The notes: a model not told the origin generated them from the sequence alone. A stretch of DNA of 64,000 nucleotides from Streptomyces rubradiris (GCF_016860525.1 NZ_BNEA01000015.1:186001-250000); one strand, 5' to 3'; counted from the stretch's first letter, positions 10,674 through 19,903 are shown. Translations and numbers: made by a program.

Positions 10674-12035
10674 ATGAGCAGCCAGTCCGCCGACTCCGTC
10701 ACCGCCGGCCACACCGCCGGGGAGCCGTCCACCGGTCCCGGCACCCCGGCCTGGTCCTTCGAGACCAAGCAGGTCCACGCCGGTGCCGTGCCCGACCCGG
10801 CCACCGGCGCCCGGGCCACGCCGATCTACCAGACCACGTCGTTCGTGTTCCGGGACACCCGGCACGCGGCCGACCTGTTCTCGCTCGCCGAGCCCGGCAA
10901 CATCTACACCCGGATCCACAACCCCACCCAGGACGTCTTCGAGCAGCGGCTCGCCGCCCTGGAGGGCGGTGTGGCGGCCGTGGCGCTGTCCTCCGGGCAG
11001 GCGGCGGAGACCCTGGCCCTCCTCACCCTGGCGAGCGCCGGCGACCACATCGTCTCCAGCACCTCTCTGTACGGCGGCACCTACAACCTGCTGCGGCACA
11101 CGCTGCCCCGGTTCGGCATCGAGGTGTCCTTCGTGGACGACCCGGACGACGCCGAGGCGTGGCGGGCGGCGATCCGGCCGCACACCAAGGCGTTGTTCGC
11201 GGAGTCGCTGGGCAACCCGCGCGGCAATGTGCTCGACGTGCGGGCGGTGGCCGACGTGGCGCACGCGGCGGGCGTTCCGCTCGTCGTGGACAACACGGTG
11301 CCGACCCCGTACCTGCTGCGCCCGCTGGAACACGGCGCGGACATCGTCGTGCACTCGGCGACGAAGTTCCTCGGCGGCCACGGCACGGCCATCGCGGGCG
11401 TGGTCGTGGACGGCGGTACGTTCGACTTCGGCGCGCACGCCGACAGGTTCCCGGACTTCACCGAGCCGGACCCCAGCTACCACGGTCTGCGGTACTGGCC
11501 CGCGCTCGGCCCCGGCGCCTACGCGGTCAAGCTGCGGGTGCAGTTGCTGCGCGACCTCGGCCCGGCGCTCTCCCCGCACTCGGCGTTCCTGCTGTTGCAG
11601 GGCGTGGAGACGCTGAGCCTGCGGATCGAGCGGCACACGGCCAACGCCCAGGCGCTCGCCGAGTGGCTGGAGCAGCGCGACGAGGTCGCCGCGGTGCACT
11701 ACCCGGGCCTGCCGTCCAGCAGGTGGTACGAGGCCGGGCGGCGGTACCTGCCGCGCGGTGCCGGCGCGATCGTCTCCTTCGAACTGCGCGGCGGCGTCGA
11801 GGCGGGCAGGCGGTTCGTGGACGGCGTGGAGTTGTTCAGCCACCTCGCCAACATCGGTGACGTGCGCAGCCTGATCATCCATCCGGCGTCCACCACGCAC
11901 AGCCAACTGGACGAGGCTCAGCTGGCGGCGACCGGCACCGCGCCGGGGCTGGTGCGCCTGTCGGTGGGCATCGAGTCCCTCGCCGACCTCAAGGCGGACC
12001 TGGAGGCCGGGTTCCGCGCGGCCAAGGGCGCGTAG
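10674..12035 (+). CDS. metY: O-acetylhomoserine sulfhydrylase
   Basis: A 453-residue PLP enzyme that makes homocysteine from O-acetylhomoserine and sulfide. The N-terminal part ([31 protein letters not shown]) and [20 protein letters not shown] are typical of the family. The PLP lysine is Lys231 in [16 protein letters not shown]. The long version with [17 protein letters not shown] distinguishes MetY from cystathionine gamma-synthase. The start is the ATG preceded by GAGGAG. The metX gene begins directly at its stop codon (TAG then GTG), so product and substrate-forming enzymes are coupled. It catalyses the sulfide-fixing step needed once sulfonate sulfur has been reduced. Confidence 0.93.
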   Translation: MSSQSADSVTAGHTAGEPSTGPGTPAWSFETKQVHAGAVPDPATGARATPIYQTTSFVFRDTRHAADLFSLAEPGNIYTRIHNPTQDVFEQRLAALEGGVAAVALSSGQAAETLALLTLASAGDHIVSSTSLYGGTYNLLRHTLPRFGIEVSFVDDPDDAEAWRAAIRPHTKALFAESLGNPRGNVLDVRAVADVAHAAGVPLVVDNTVPTPYLLRPLEHGADIVVHSATKFLGGHGTAIAGVVVDGGTFDFGAHADRFPDFTEPDPSYHGLRYWPALGPGAYAVKLRVQLLRDLGPALSPHSAFLLLQGVETLSLRIERHTANAQALAEWLEQRDEVAAVHYPGLPSSRWYEAGRRYLPRGAGAIVSFELRGGVEAGRRFVDGVELFSHLANIGDVRSLIIHPASTTHSQLDEAQLAATGTAPGLVRLSVGIESLADLKADLEAGFRAAKGA

Positions 12036-13181
12036 GTGCACGCCGTCGCCGCGGCCGGGGCGCCCCGGCCGCCGGCCACCGGGGCCTGGCGGGAGGGGGA
12101 CCCGCCCGGCCGGCGCCGGTGGTATGAAGCGGAGTGGCCGCTGCCGTTGGAGGCGGGCGGTGAACTCCCGGGTGTGCGGCTCGCGTTCGAGACCTGGGGG
12201 ACGCTCGCGCCGGACCGTTCCAACGCCGTCCTGGTGCTGCACGCGCTCACCGGGGACAGCCACGCCGCCGGCCCGGCCGGCCCCGGGCACCCGACGCCGG
12301 GCTGGTGGGACGCCCTGATCGGTCCGGGGCGGGCGCTGGACACCGACCGCTGGTTCGTCGTCGCGCCGAACGTGCTCGGCGGCTGCCAGGGCAGCACGGG
12401 TCCGGCCGCCCGGCGTCCCGGCGGCGGGAGGCCGTGGGGCGGCGCGTTCCCGTTCCTGACCCAACGGGATCAGGTGGCCGCGGAGGCCGGACTCGCGGAC
12501 GCGCTGGGCGTCGACCGGTGGGCGCTGGTCGTCGGCGGTTCGATGGGCGGAATGCGGGCCGTGGAGTGGGCGGTGTCGTACCCGGCGCGGACGGGCCGGC
12601 TGCTGCTGCTCGCGACAACAGCGGCGGCGAGCGCGGAACAGGTGGCGTGGGCGGACATCCAGGTGCGTGCCATCCGCGCGGACCCGCACTGGCAGGGCGG
12701 CGACTACCACGACACCGGCCGCGGGCCGCACGCGGGGCTGGGGCTGGCCCGCCGGCTGGCCCATGTGACCTATCGCAGCGAGCCCGAACTCCAGGTCCGC
12801 TTCGGCCGTCTGCCGCAGGGCGGGGAGGATCCGTGGCGAGGCGGGCGCTATCAGGTGCAGTCCTATCTGGACCATCACGCGGCCAAGCTGGTACGCCGTT
12901 TCGACGCGGCGAGCTACGTCGTGCTGGCCGAGGCGATGAACGCCCATGACGTGGGCCGGGGACGGGGCGGTGTGCGGGCCGCTCTGCGCCGGGTGACCGC
13001 GCCCACCCTGGTCGCCGGGGTGGACTCCGACCGGCTCTACCCGCAGGCCCAGCAGGCGGAACTGGCCGCGCTGATCCCGGGCGCCGACCGGCTCAGAGTG
13101 GTCGAGTCGCCGTACGGGCACGACGGGTTCCTGATCGAGACCGGGCAAGTGGCGGCCCTCGTCCGCGAGTTGCTGACCTGA
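12036..13181 (+). CDS. metX: Homoserine O-acetyltransferase
   Basis: A 381-residue alpha/beta hydrolase-fold acyltransferase that uses acetyl-CoA to activate homoserine for MetY. The nucleophile is Ser169 in GGSMGGMRAVEW, the acid lies in VAGVDSDRLYP and the base is His362 in YGHDGF. Family segments HALTGDSH, NVLGGCQGSTGP and YRSEPELQVRFGR are present. The GTG start immediately follows the metY stop codon, giving tight coupling in a metYX pair. Succinyl-specific relatives exist in this family and residues visible here do not settle acyl preference; acetyl is assumed from MetY. It ends the sulfur block, with a small monooxygenase-like gene converging 25 bp away. Confidence 0.93.
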   Translation: MHAVAAAGAPRPPATGAWREGDPPGRRRWYEAEWPLPLEAGGELPGVRLAFETWGTLAPDRSNAVLVLHALTGDSHAAGPAGPGHPTPGWWDALIGPGRALDTDRWFVVAPNVLGGCQGSTGPAARRPGGGRPWGGAFPFLTQRDQVAAEAGLADALGVDRWALVVGGSMGGMRAVEWAVSYPARTGRLLLLATTAAASAEQVAWADIQVRAIRADPHWQGGDYHDTGRGPHAGLGLARRLAHVTYRSEPELQVRFGRLPQGGEDPWRGGRYQVQSYLDHHAAKLVRRFDAASYVVLAEAMNAHDVGRGRGGVRAALRRVTAPTLVAGVDSDRLYPQAQQAELAALIPGADRLRVVESPYGHDGFLIETGQVAALVRELLT

Positions 13182-13206
13182 GACCGGCACCCGCGCGGCG
13201 GCCCGC

Positions 13207-13512
13207 TCAGTCCGGTGCGCCGCCGGGGATGGCGAGTTCGCGGCCCCGGTAGAAGCCTTCCCGCTCCTCCACGACGTACGGTGCCATGGCGGCGCGCCGC
13301 TGCCCCTCGGTCTCGGACGTCCGCCAGGAGTCGCACGCCTCCTCGGAGTCCCAGAACGACACTCCGGTGACCTCCTGTCCGTCCGCGGACCAGTACGCGA
13401 AGGCACGGCGCATTCCCCGCGGCCGGTCCACGGGCCGCCACGCCTGTTCGAAGTCCGCCAGGCTGCCCGGCTGGATGCGGCGGGTCGTCACCCACACGAA
13501 GTGCTCCTCCAT
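13207..13512 (-). CDS. Antibiotic-biosynthesis-monooxygenase-like (ABM) protein
   Basis: A 101-residue protein beginning MEEHFVWVTTRRIQPGSLAD. The pattern of a beta strand followed by R-x-x-PGS-x-x-FE, then AFAYWSADGQEVTGVSFWDS and a final MAPYVVEEREGF strand, is that of dimeric alpha+beta-barrel ABM domains. Such proteins range from quinone-forming monooxygenases to haem or small-ligand binders, and no catalytic residue can be assigned here. The start was chosen because GGAGGACGCG precedes this ATG; the frame stays open upstream but loses codon bias. It converges with metX and diverges from the peptide transporter operon. Confidence 0.7.
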   Translation of the reverse strand: MEEHFVWVTTRRIQPGSLADFEQAWRPVDRPRGMRRAFAYWSADGQEVTGVSFWDSEEACDSWRTSETEGQRRAAMAPYVVEEREGFYRGRELAIPGGAPD

Positions 13513-13843
13513 CGCGTCCTCCTCCGCTACGGCCGTCCGGGGCGTCGGCGCCACTGCGACCACGGTAGATCCCCGGCGCGAAACCCGCCTGGTGTGACCC
13601 TCGTCTCCCGCCATCGGGCGATTCACGGTGAATAGGGGTATTTCCATGACGCCAGTGTGAACGCGGAAACATTCCAGCAATCTAATGTCATTCAATCGCT
13701 GAACCTTGCAAATGCAGGCGTTGCCGTCGTTTTGATCTTCCGATCTAATGTCTGGTGTCCGGAACGGCGACCCCCGCTTCCGGTGTGATCCAGGGCGCTC
13801 CTCCACCACCGGAGCAGCCGAGGCGAGTCGGGAGTGCGACAGC
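13513..13843. other. Divergent promoter region with repeated ATCTAATGTC
   Basis: The 10-mer ATCTAATGTC occurs exactly at 13680-13689 and 13743-13752, 63 bp apart, in a locally AT-rich stretch. The second copy supplies TCTAAT (13745-13750), which with TTGCCG (13721-13726) at an 18-bp spacing makes a plausible promoter for the transporter operon. The repeat could be an operator or two -10 elements. No gene is seen here. Confidence 0.4.
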
Positions 13844-14770
13844 ATGGCAGCGGTATCGATGACACAGGTGTTCCGGCGCGACCGAGTCGGGACCGTCTCG
13901 CTCGCCGTCGTCGGGTTCTTCGTACTCCTCGCCGTCACCGCGCCGCTGATCACCGCCCTCTACGGCAAGAACCCCACCGAGCACTACGGGCAGAACGAGA
14001 CCGGCCTGCTCAGCCCGGAGGGCCTGCCCGTACTGCCCAACGGGGGCATCTCCGCCGAGCACTGGTTCGGCATCGAGCCCGGTCTCGGCCGTGACGTCTT
14101 CGCCCAACTCCTCCACGGCATCCGCACCTCGCTGCTGATCGCCTTCGCCTCGGCCGCCGTCATCGCCGTCGTCGGTGTGGTGGCCGGGGTGACCGCGGGC
14201 TACCTCAGCGGCCTGGCCGACCGGGCGTTCACCTTCGTCTGCAACGTCCTGCTCGCCTTCCCGGCCCTGCTGTTCCTGCTCACCCTGGGCCCGGTCGTCC
14301 AGACCCGCTTCGTGGGTCCCGACGAGAGCGAACCCGCCTGGATGCAGTTCACCGTCCTCATCCTGGTCTTCTCCGCCTTCGGCTGGGTGCCGCTCGCGAT
14401 GGTGCTGCGCACCGTCGTACGGTCCCTGCGCGAACGGGAGTTCGTCGAGGCGGCACGGGCCCTCGGTGCGAGCCGGCGGCACCTCGTCTTCCGGGAACTG
14501 CTGCCGAACGTCTGGGCGCCGGTGCTGGTGCACATCACCCTCGCCGTGCCCGCCATCGTCACCACCGAGGCCGCGCTGTCCTTCCTGGGCGTCGGCATCA
14601 ACGAGCCCATCCCCGACTGGGGCCGCATGATCTCCCGGGGCTCCGAGGTCTTCTACGACGACCCCACCTACATGGTGTTCCCCGGCGTCTCGCTCCTCGT
14701 CTTCGTCCTCGCCTTCAACCTCCTCGGCGACGCCGTGCGGGACGCGCTCGACCCGCACACCGTCCGCTGA
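13844..14770 (+). CDS. Peptide-type ABC transporter permease (DppC/OppC family)
   Basis: A 308-residue inner-membrane permease. The N-terminal FRRDRVGTVSLAVVGFFVLL is the typical first helix of DppC-type subunits. A periplasmic HWFGIEPGLGRDVFAQLLHG carries the family motif (G-x-D-x-x-G-R-D). The ATPase-contacting loop reads EAARALGASRRHLVFRELLP, and ALSFLGVGINEPIPDWGRMI is diagnostic. It starts at the first ATG of two (13844, 13859); upstream codons are in frame but atypical. Encoding this subunit ahead of the binding protein and the DppB-type subunit is a less common order. The substrate class is peptide or nickel by family; the real ligand is unknown. Confidence 0.85.
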   Translation: MAAVSMTQVFRRDRVGTVSLAVVGFFVLLAVTAPLITALYGKNPTEHYGQNETGLLSPEGLPVLPNGGISAEHWFGIEPGLGRDVFAQLLHGIRTSLLIAFASAAVIAVVGVVAGVTAGYLSGLADRAFTFVCNVLLAFPALLFLLTLGPVVQTRFVGPDESEPAWMQFTVLILVFSAFGWVPLAMVLRTVVRSLREREFVEAARALGASRRHLVFRELLPNVWAPVLVHITLAVPAIVTTEAALSFLGVGINEPIPDWGRMISRGSEVFYDDPTYMVFPGVSLLVFVLAFNLLGDAVRDALDPHTVR

Positions 14771-14829
14771 GCCCCCGCGCCTTCCCGCACCCTCACCAGC
14801 AACGCACGCACCACACAACGGAGTTCGTT

Positions 14830-16605
14830 ATGCCCACTGTCACCCCGCGCGCCACGGCCGTCCCGGCTCTCGCCACCGCCGCCGCCCTGCTGCTGTGCTC
14901 GTGCTCCGCGGGGGCGGGCACGGACACGCGCGACAACAGCACCGCCGCCAAGAGCGGCCGGCGGCTGACCGCCACCCTCGGCACCGCCGCGGACAGCAAG
15001 GGCCCCGCCCCGAAGATCCCCGGCGCCCGCGAGGGCGGCACCCTCACCATCGCCAACACGGCCGACTACACCCACCTGGACCCGCAGAAGATCTACGCCG
15101 GCGAGGCGTACAGCACCTCGCTGCTGTGGGGCAGGCAGCTGACGCAGTATCAGGTGATCGACGGCAGGCCCAGACTGGTCGGTGACCTCGCCACCGACAC
15201 CGGCACGTCCTCCGACAACGGCCGGACCTGGACGTACCACCTGAAGGACGGCATCGCCTGGGAAGACGGCAAACCCGTCACCGCACAGCAGGTCAAGTAC
15301 GGCATCGAGCGCACCTTCGCCCCCGGCTTCGAGGCCGGCCCCACCTACTGGCCCGAGTGGCTCACCGGCTCCAAGGACCGCACCGAGGCGGTGAAGAAGT
15401 ACGGCGGGCCCAAGAAGGACGGCGACCTGGAGGCCATCGAAACACCCGACGACAAGACGATCGTCTTCCACTTCCCCGAGCCGCAGTCCGACGTGCCGTA
15501 CATGGCCGCCCAGTCCTCCTCCTCGCCGGTCCGCGAGGACAAGGACACGGGCACCGGCTACGACGTGAAGCCCTTCGCCACCGGGCCGTACCGGATCGTC
15601 GAGCACAAGCAGAACAAGAGCCTCACCCTGGAGCGCAATCCGCACTGGAAGCCGGCCACCGACCCGATCCGGCACGCCTACCCGGACCGCTTCGAGTTCA
15701 CCTTCGGCAAGGCCGTCCTCAACACCGCCCAGGAGGTGTTCAACGGCCAGGGCACCGGCCCGACCACCCTCACCACCAAGAACACGCTGCCGCCGGAACT
15801 GATCTCGACGGTCGAACGCGACCCCGTCAAGCGGACGTTGGTCGTCTCCGGCAGCCAGGGCGCCTACACCTCGGACCTGTACATCAAGAACGACCGGGTC
15901 ACCGACCCCGAGGTCCGCAAGGCCATCCACTACGTCTTCCCCCGACAGCAGGCCCGCCAGGTCCTCGGCGGCCAGTACGCCGGCGACTTCGCGACCACCC
16001 TGTCCTCACCGGCCGTCGTGGGCTGGAAGAAGTACGACCTCTACCCCGTCGCGCCCACCGGGGACATCGCCAAGGCCAGGGAACACCTGGCCAAGGCGAA
16101 GACGAAGGTCACCAAGCTGACGTACGCGTACCCCGTCTACAGCCCGCAGGACGACCAGGTCGCGCAGGTCCTCGCCGACGCCTTCGCCAAGATCGGCATC
16201 GAGCTGGTGGTCAAGGGCCTCCAGCCGGCCGCGTTCAACGCCCAGGTGTTCCGCAACGACGCCCCGTACGACCTGTGGCTGTCCACCAACTCCGTGGACT
16301 GGCCCACCCCCTCGACCCTGCTCCCCGACAGCTTCGAGAGCCACCTCGACCCGCTGTCCAACTCCATCCGCTACGCCAATCCGCGGGTGGACGCGGAGCT
16401 GGCCCGGATCGCGAAGATCGGTGACGCGCGGAAGAAGGCCGCGGAACTCATCGACCTGGAGCAGACCATCATGAAGGACGTCCCCGTGGTGCCCTTCCTC
16501 TACACCAGCGTCTCCCAGTTCCGCGGCAAGGACATCGGCGGCGCCGCCATCCACCCGATCTACGGCGCCACGGCCGCGGTCGACCTGTACCTCAAGAACG
16601 CCTGA
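14830..16605 (+). CDS. Peptide-type ABC transporter substrate-binding lipoprotein
   Basis: A 591-residue extracellular binding protein of SBP family 5 (DppA/OppA). The signal sequence contains LLLCSCSAG, with two possible lipidation cysteines. The mature part has GGTLTIANTADYTHLDPQKI, TWTYHLKDGIAWEDGKPVTA and FATGPYRIVEHKQNKSLTLE, the conserved core of the family. Its length fits the larger Streptomyces members. It sits 59 bp after the DppC-type permease and 11 bp before the DppB-type permease, so it belongs to this system. Family 5 proteins bind oligopeptides, nickel chelates, oligosaccharides or siderophores; no residue pattern identifies which. Confidence 0.88.
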   Translation: MPTVTPRATAVPALATAAALLLCSCSAGAGTDTRDNSTAAKSGRRLTATLGTAADSKGPAPKIPGAREGGTLTIANTADYTHLDPQKIYAGEAYSTSLLWGRQLTQYQVIDGRPRLVGDLATDTGTSSDNGRTWTYHLKDGIAWEDGKPVTAQQVKYGIERTFAPGFEAGPTYWPEWLTGSKDRTEAVKKYGGPKKDGDLEAIETPDDKTIVFHFPEPQSDVPYMAAQSSSSPVREDKDTGTGYDVKPFATGPYRIVEHKQNKSLTLERNPHWKPATDPIRHAYPDRFEFTFGKAVLNTAQEVFNGQGTGPTTLTTKNTLPPELISTVERDPVKRTLVVSGSQGAYTSDLYIKNDRVTDPEVRKAIHYVFPRQQARQVLGGQYAGDFATTLSSPAVVGWKKYDLYPVAPTGDIAKAREHLAKAKTKVTKLTYAYPVYSPQDDQVAQVLADAFAKIGIELVVKGLQPAAFNAQVFRNDAPYDLWLSTNSVDWPTPSTLLPDSFESHLDPLSNSIRYANPRVDAELARIAKIGDARKKAAELIDLEQTIMKDVPVVPFLYTSVSQFRGKDIGGAAIHPIYGATAAVDLYLKNA

Positions 16606-16616
16606 CCCACGCGACC

Positions 16617-17609
16617 ATGACCCGATACCTCCTCAAGAGGGCCGCGCAGGCCGTGGCGGTGCTCCTCGCGATCACCGCCCTGGCCTTCGCGCTCTTCTAC
16701 GCCGCCCCCTCCGACCCGGCGCTGATCGCCTGCGGCCCCAAGTGCGACACCGCGCAGGTCGACGCGGTCCGCGCGAGCATGGGGCTCGACCGGCCGCTCC
16801 TCGCCCAGTTCCTCGACTACGTCGGCGGCATCGTCACCGGCCGCACCATCGCGGACGTCGACGGCACCCCGATCCCCTGCCCGGCCCCCTGCCTCGGCTA
16901 CTCCTACACCCTCCACCAGCCCGTGCTCGCCGCCATCGCCGACCGCCTGCCGGTGACCGTCTCGCTCGCGGCCGGCGCGCTGACGGTGATCCTCGTCCTC
17001 GGCGTCGGCTCGGGCCTGGCGGCGGCACTGCGCCGGGGCCGGGCGACGGACCGCCTGCTGTCCGGCTTCAGCCTGCTGGGCGCGAGCGTCCAGATCTACT
17101 TCCTCGGCTACGTGCTCCAGTTCCTGCTCGTCTACTCCACGGGCCTGTTCCCGCTCCCCCGCTACGTCCCCTTCGCCGGCCACCCCGCCCAGTGGGCCCT
17201 GGGCCTGCTCCTGCCGTGGCTGGTCCTCGGCTTCGTCAACGCCGCCGTCTTCGCCCGCCTCACCCGCTCACAACTGCTGGAGACCATGCACCACGGCTAT
17301 GTGCGCACGGCCCGCGCGAAAGGACTGGGCACCCTGCGCACCCATCTGAAGTACACCGCGCGCGGAGCGGCCGGCCCGCTGGTGCAGCTGCTCGGCCTGG
17401 AGGTCGGGGCACTGTTCGGGGGTGCGTTCATCACGGAGACCGTGTTCGGTCTCGGCGGCGTCGGCAAGCTGGCCGTCGACGCGGTGAACGGCAACGACCT
17501 CCCCACGGTCGTCGGCACCGTGCTTCTGGCGGCGTTCTTCGTCGTCGTGTTCGTGGCCGTCGCCGACGTGGTGGTGGCCTGGCTCGATCCCCGAGTGAGG
17601 CTCGCATGA
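16617..17609 (+). CDS. Peptide-type ABC transporter permease (DppB/OppB family)
   Basis: A 330-residue inner-membrane permease starting MTRYLLKRAAQAVAVLLAIT, the typical DppB N-terminal helix. It has six predicted membrane segments, a large extracytoplasmic loop including FLDYVGGIVTGRTIADVDGT, the ATPase-contact loop YVRTARAKGLGTLRTHLKYT and the C-terminal ETVFGLGGVGKLAVDAV. The loop contains three cysteines (CGPKC; CPAPC), unusual for this family and perhaps disulfide-bonded. Its stop overlaps the ATPase gene ATG (ATGA), indicating translational coupling. Confidence 0.88.
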   Translation: MTRYLLKRAAQAVAVLLAITALAFALFYAAPSDPALIACGPKCDTAQVDAVRASMGLDRPLLAQFLDYVGGIVTGRTIADVDGTPIPCPAPCLGYSYTLHQPVLAAIADRLPVTVSLAAGALTVILVLGVGSGLAAALRRGRATDRLLSGFSLLGASVQIYFLGYVLQFLLVYSTGLFPLPRYVPFAGHPAQWALGLLLPWLVLGFVNAAVFARLTRSQLLETMHHGYVRTARAKGLGTLRTHLKYTARGAAGPLVQLLGLEVGALFGGAFITETVFGLGGVGKLAVDAVNGNDLPTVVGTVLLAAFFVVVFVAVADVVVAWLDPRVRLA

Positions 17610-19258
17610 GCAGACAACCCGCTTTGCGCGTACGCGACTTGACGGTCACCTTCGGCACGGCACGCGGCCCGGTGCCGGCGGTCCGGGACATCTCCTTCGA
17701 CGTGGCACCGGGCGAGGTGCTGGGACTCGTCGGCGAGTCCGGCTCGGGCAAGTCGACGATCGGCCTGGCGGCCATGGGCCTGCACGATCCGGCGCACACC
17801 CGTGTCGAGGGCAGCGTCCGGCTGGGCGGCGACGGACCGGAGTTGGTGGGAGCGCCGGAACCGGTCCTGAAGCGGGTCCGGGGCGCCAAGGCCGCGATGG
17901 TCTTCCAGGACGCCCTGGACGCGCTGTCGCCTTACCACACCATCGGCGCGCAGATCGCCGAGGCCTACCGCCTCCACCACCCGAAGGCGGGCCGCAAGGC
18001 GGCACTTCAGCGGGCGGCTGCGATGCTGGAGCGGGTGGGCATCCCGGCCGCCCGGGCCTCGGACCACCCCCACCACCTCTCCGGTGGCATGCGTCAACGG
18101 GTGGTCATTGCCATGGCGTTGGTCAACGACCCGGACGTGCTGATCGCCGACGAGCCGACCACGGCGCTCGACGCCAGGGTCCAGCGCCAGGTCCTGGACC
18201 TGATCCGCGACCTCCAGGCGGAGACCGGTACGGCCATGGTCCTCATCACCCACGACGTGGGCGTGGTGGCGGCGACGTGCCACCGCATGCTGGTGCTGCG
18301 CGCCGGCGAGGCCCTGGAGGAGGGACCCACGACACGCCTGCTGACCTCCGCCGCGCACCCCTACACCCGGGCCCTGGTCCAGGCGGCCCCCACCCTGCGC
18401 ACCCCGCCCGGCAGCCGTCTGCCCACGGTCGAGGATCCGGAGCCGAAGCCCCGTGTGCCGGCCCGGCCGCGCACGGCGCCGGCCCCCGCCGGTGTGCTGG
18501 CCGAACTGCGCGACCTGCGCGTGCTCTACCCGGGCCGGCGCCGCGCCCGCCCGCACACCGCGGTCGACGGCGTGAGCCTGCACGTGAGCCGCGGCGAGAC
18601 CCTGGGCCTGGTCGGCGAGTCCGGCTCGGGCAAGTCCACGATCGCGAGGGTCCTGGCCGGGCTGCGCCGCCCCACCAGCGGGGAGGTCCGCTTCGACGGC
18701 CGGGACATCTCCGGGGCGGCGACCGACACGCGGCTGCGCCGCGAGCTGAGCCGGGACGTCCAGCTGGTCTTCCAGGACCCGTACGCGTCGCTGAACCCGC
18801 GCCACACGGTGGAGCAGATCATCACGACACCACTGCGCGTCCACACCGACCTGGACGCGGCACGGCGCAGGGAGAGGGCGGCGGAACTCCTGGAGCAGGT
18901 GGGTCTGTCCGCGTCGCACCTCTCCCGCCACCCGCACGAGTTCTCCGGCGGCCAACGCCAGCGCATCGGCATCGCCCGCGCACTGGCCGTCCGGCCGCGC
19001 CTGGTCATCGCCGACGAGCCGGTCTCCGCGCTGGACGTCTCCGTCCAGGCGCAGGTCCTCAACCTCCTCATGGACCTGCGTGAGGAACTGGGCCTGTCGC
19101 TGCTCTTCATCTCCCACGACCTGGCGGTGGTACGGCACTTCTGCGACCGGATCGCGGTGCTCAAGGAGGGTGAACTGGTGGAGGCGGGACCCCGGGACAC
19201 GGTCTTCGACACACCGAGTGCGCCCTACACGAAGGAGTTGCTGGCCGCCGTCCTGTGA
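17606..19258 (+). CDS. Fused dual ATP-binding protein of the peptide ABC transporter
   Basis: A 550-residue fusion of the DppD-like and DppF-like ATPases that are usually two proteins. The first half has Walker A GESGSGKST near residues 43-51, signature LSGGMRQRV and Walker B VLIADEPTTALD. The second has Walker A near residue 336, signature FSGGQRQRI and VIADEPVSALD. Each ends in the oligopeptide-transporter extension (HPYTRALVQAAP; APYTKELLAAVL). A Pro/Arg-rich linker of about 40 residues joins the halves. The DNA around the two Walker A motifs is nearly identical. Fusion fixes a 1:1 stoichiometry of the two ATPases. It is last in the operon and overlaps the permease by 4 bp. Confidence 0.9.
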   Translation: MSRQPALRVRDLTVTFGTARGPVPAVRDISFDVAPGEVLGLVGESGSGKSTIGLAAMGLHDPAHTRVEGSVRLGGDGPELVGAPEPVLKRVRGAKAAMVFQDALDALSPYHTIGAQIAEAYRLHHPKAGRKAALQRAAAMLERVGIPAARASDHPHHLSGGMRQRVVIAMALVNDPDVLIADEPTTALDARVQRQVLDLIRDLQAETGTAMVLITHDVGVVAATCHRMLVLRAGEALEEGPTTRLLTSAAHPYTRALVQAAPTLRTPPGSRLPTVEDPEPKPRVPARPRTAPAPAGVLAELRDLRVLYPGRRRARPHTAVDGVSLHVSRGETLGLVGESGSGKSTIARVLAGLRRPTSGEVRFDGRDISGAATDTRLRRELSRDVQLVFQDPYASLNPRHTVEQIITTPLRVHTDLDAARRRERAAELLEQVGLSASHLSRHPHEFSGGQRQRIGIARALAVRPRLVIADEPVSALDVSVQAQVLNLLMDLREELGLSLLFISHDLAVVRHFCDRIAVLKEGELVEAGPRDTVFDTPSAPYTKELLAAVL

Positions 19259-19493
19259 CCGGGCGGCTCCCTGGGCCACCGCCTTGCCCCGGCCCCGCGA
19301 CCGGCGCACCGGGCACCGGCACGCTCCCCCGGCTCCGCCGGAGGACCCGGCTCGCCCCGCTCGGCGGGCGACCGCCCACGACGCCTCACGCGCCCTCGCA
19401 CACGCTCTGTCGGCCATCGTGCGCGCTCCGTGACACTGACAGCCGTCGTCCGGTGCCACCGACGGCAGAACCCGCGGAAAGGAAACCACCCCC

Positions 19494-19883
19494 ATGTACC
19501 GTGTCACTTCGCTCGCCATCGCCTCCCTCGCCGTCGTCGCCGCGCTCGGCACGGCCCCGGCCGCGTCCGCCACCGCCCCGGCCCCGGCCGGCCCGAGCTC
19601 CGCCGCGGCTTTCCGCTGCGACCCGGGGCGCTTCTGCATCTACAGCGGCTGGGACGGCGGCGGCACCCGCTGCCAGTGGTCGCAGGAGAGGGTGGCGAAC
19701 ACCGCCGACCTGTGTTCCTTCATCCGCAACGGCAGGAACGTGCTGTCCGTGTGGAACGGAACCGGCCACCGCGTGCAGTACTACACGCAGACCAACTTCA
19801 ACAACCGTGTCGGATCGACCGCCGCCGGCCACGGCGGAAACCTCATGGGCACCTACCAGATCCGCTCCTTCCAGAGGCAGTAG
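19494..19883 (+). CDS. Secreted peptidase inhibitor, family I36
   Basis: A 129-residue secreted protein. The signal peptide (LAIASLAVVAALGTAPAASA) should be cleaved near residue 27. The mature part has FRCDPGRFCIYSGWDGGGTR and CQWSQERVANTADLCSF, with four cysteines placed as in the beta/gamma-crystallin-like Streptomyces metalloproteinase inhibitors of family I36. An AAAGGA ribosome site precedes the ATG. It is a single gene facing the convergent chitinase. It may restrain the host's own or competitors' extracellular metalloproteases; a snapalysin is encoded 26 kb away, but any pairing between them is speculation. Confidence 0.82.
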   Translation: MYRVTSLAIASLAVVAALGTAPAASATAPAPAGPSSAAAFRCDPGRFCIYSGWDGGGTRCQWSQERVANTADLCSFIRNGRNVLSVWNGTGHRVQYYTQTNFNNRVGSTAAGHGGNLMGTYQIRSFQRQ

Positions 19884-19903
19884 GCGCCCGCGGGCGTGTG
19901 GGG

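Noticed and set aside
8757..13406. A 1549-codon minus-strand open frame opposite the transporter ATPase, tauD, metY and metX
   Set aside because: It is an antisense artefact of extreme third-position GC. Its translation is low-complexity Arg/Gly/Val sequence with no domain, while the plus-strand genes have full family motifs.
17297..19639. A 780-codon minus-strand open frame opposite the dual ATPase
   Set aside because: Antisense shadow with repetitive Arg/Gln/Val composition; the ATPase motifs lie on the plus strand.
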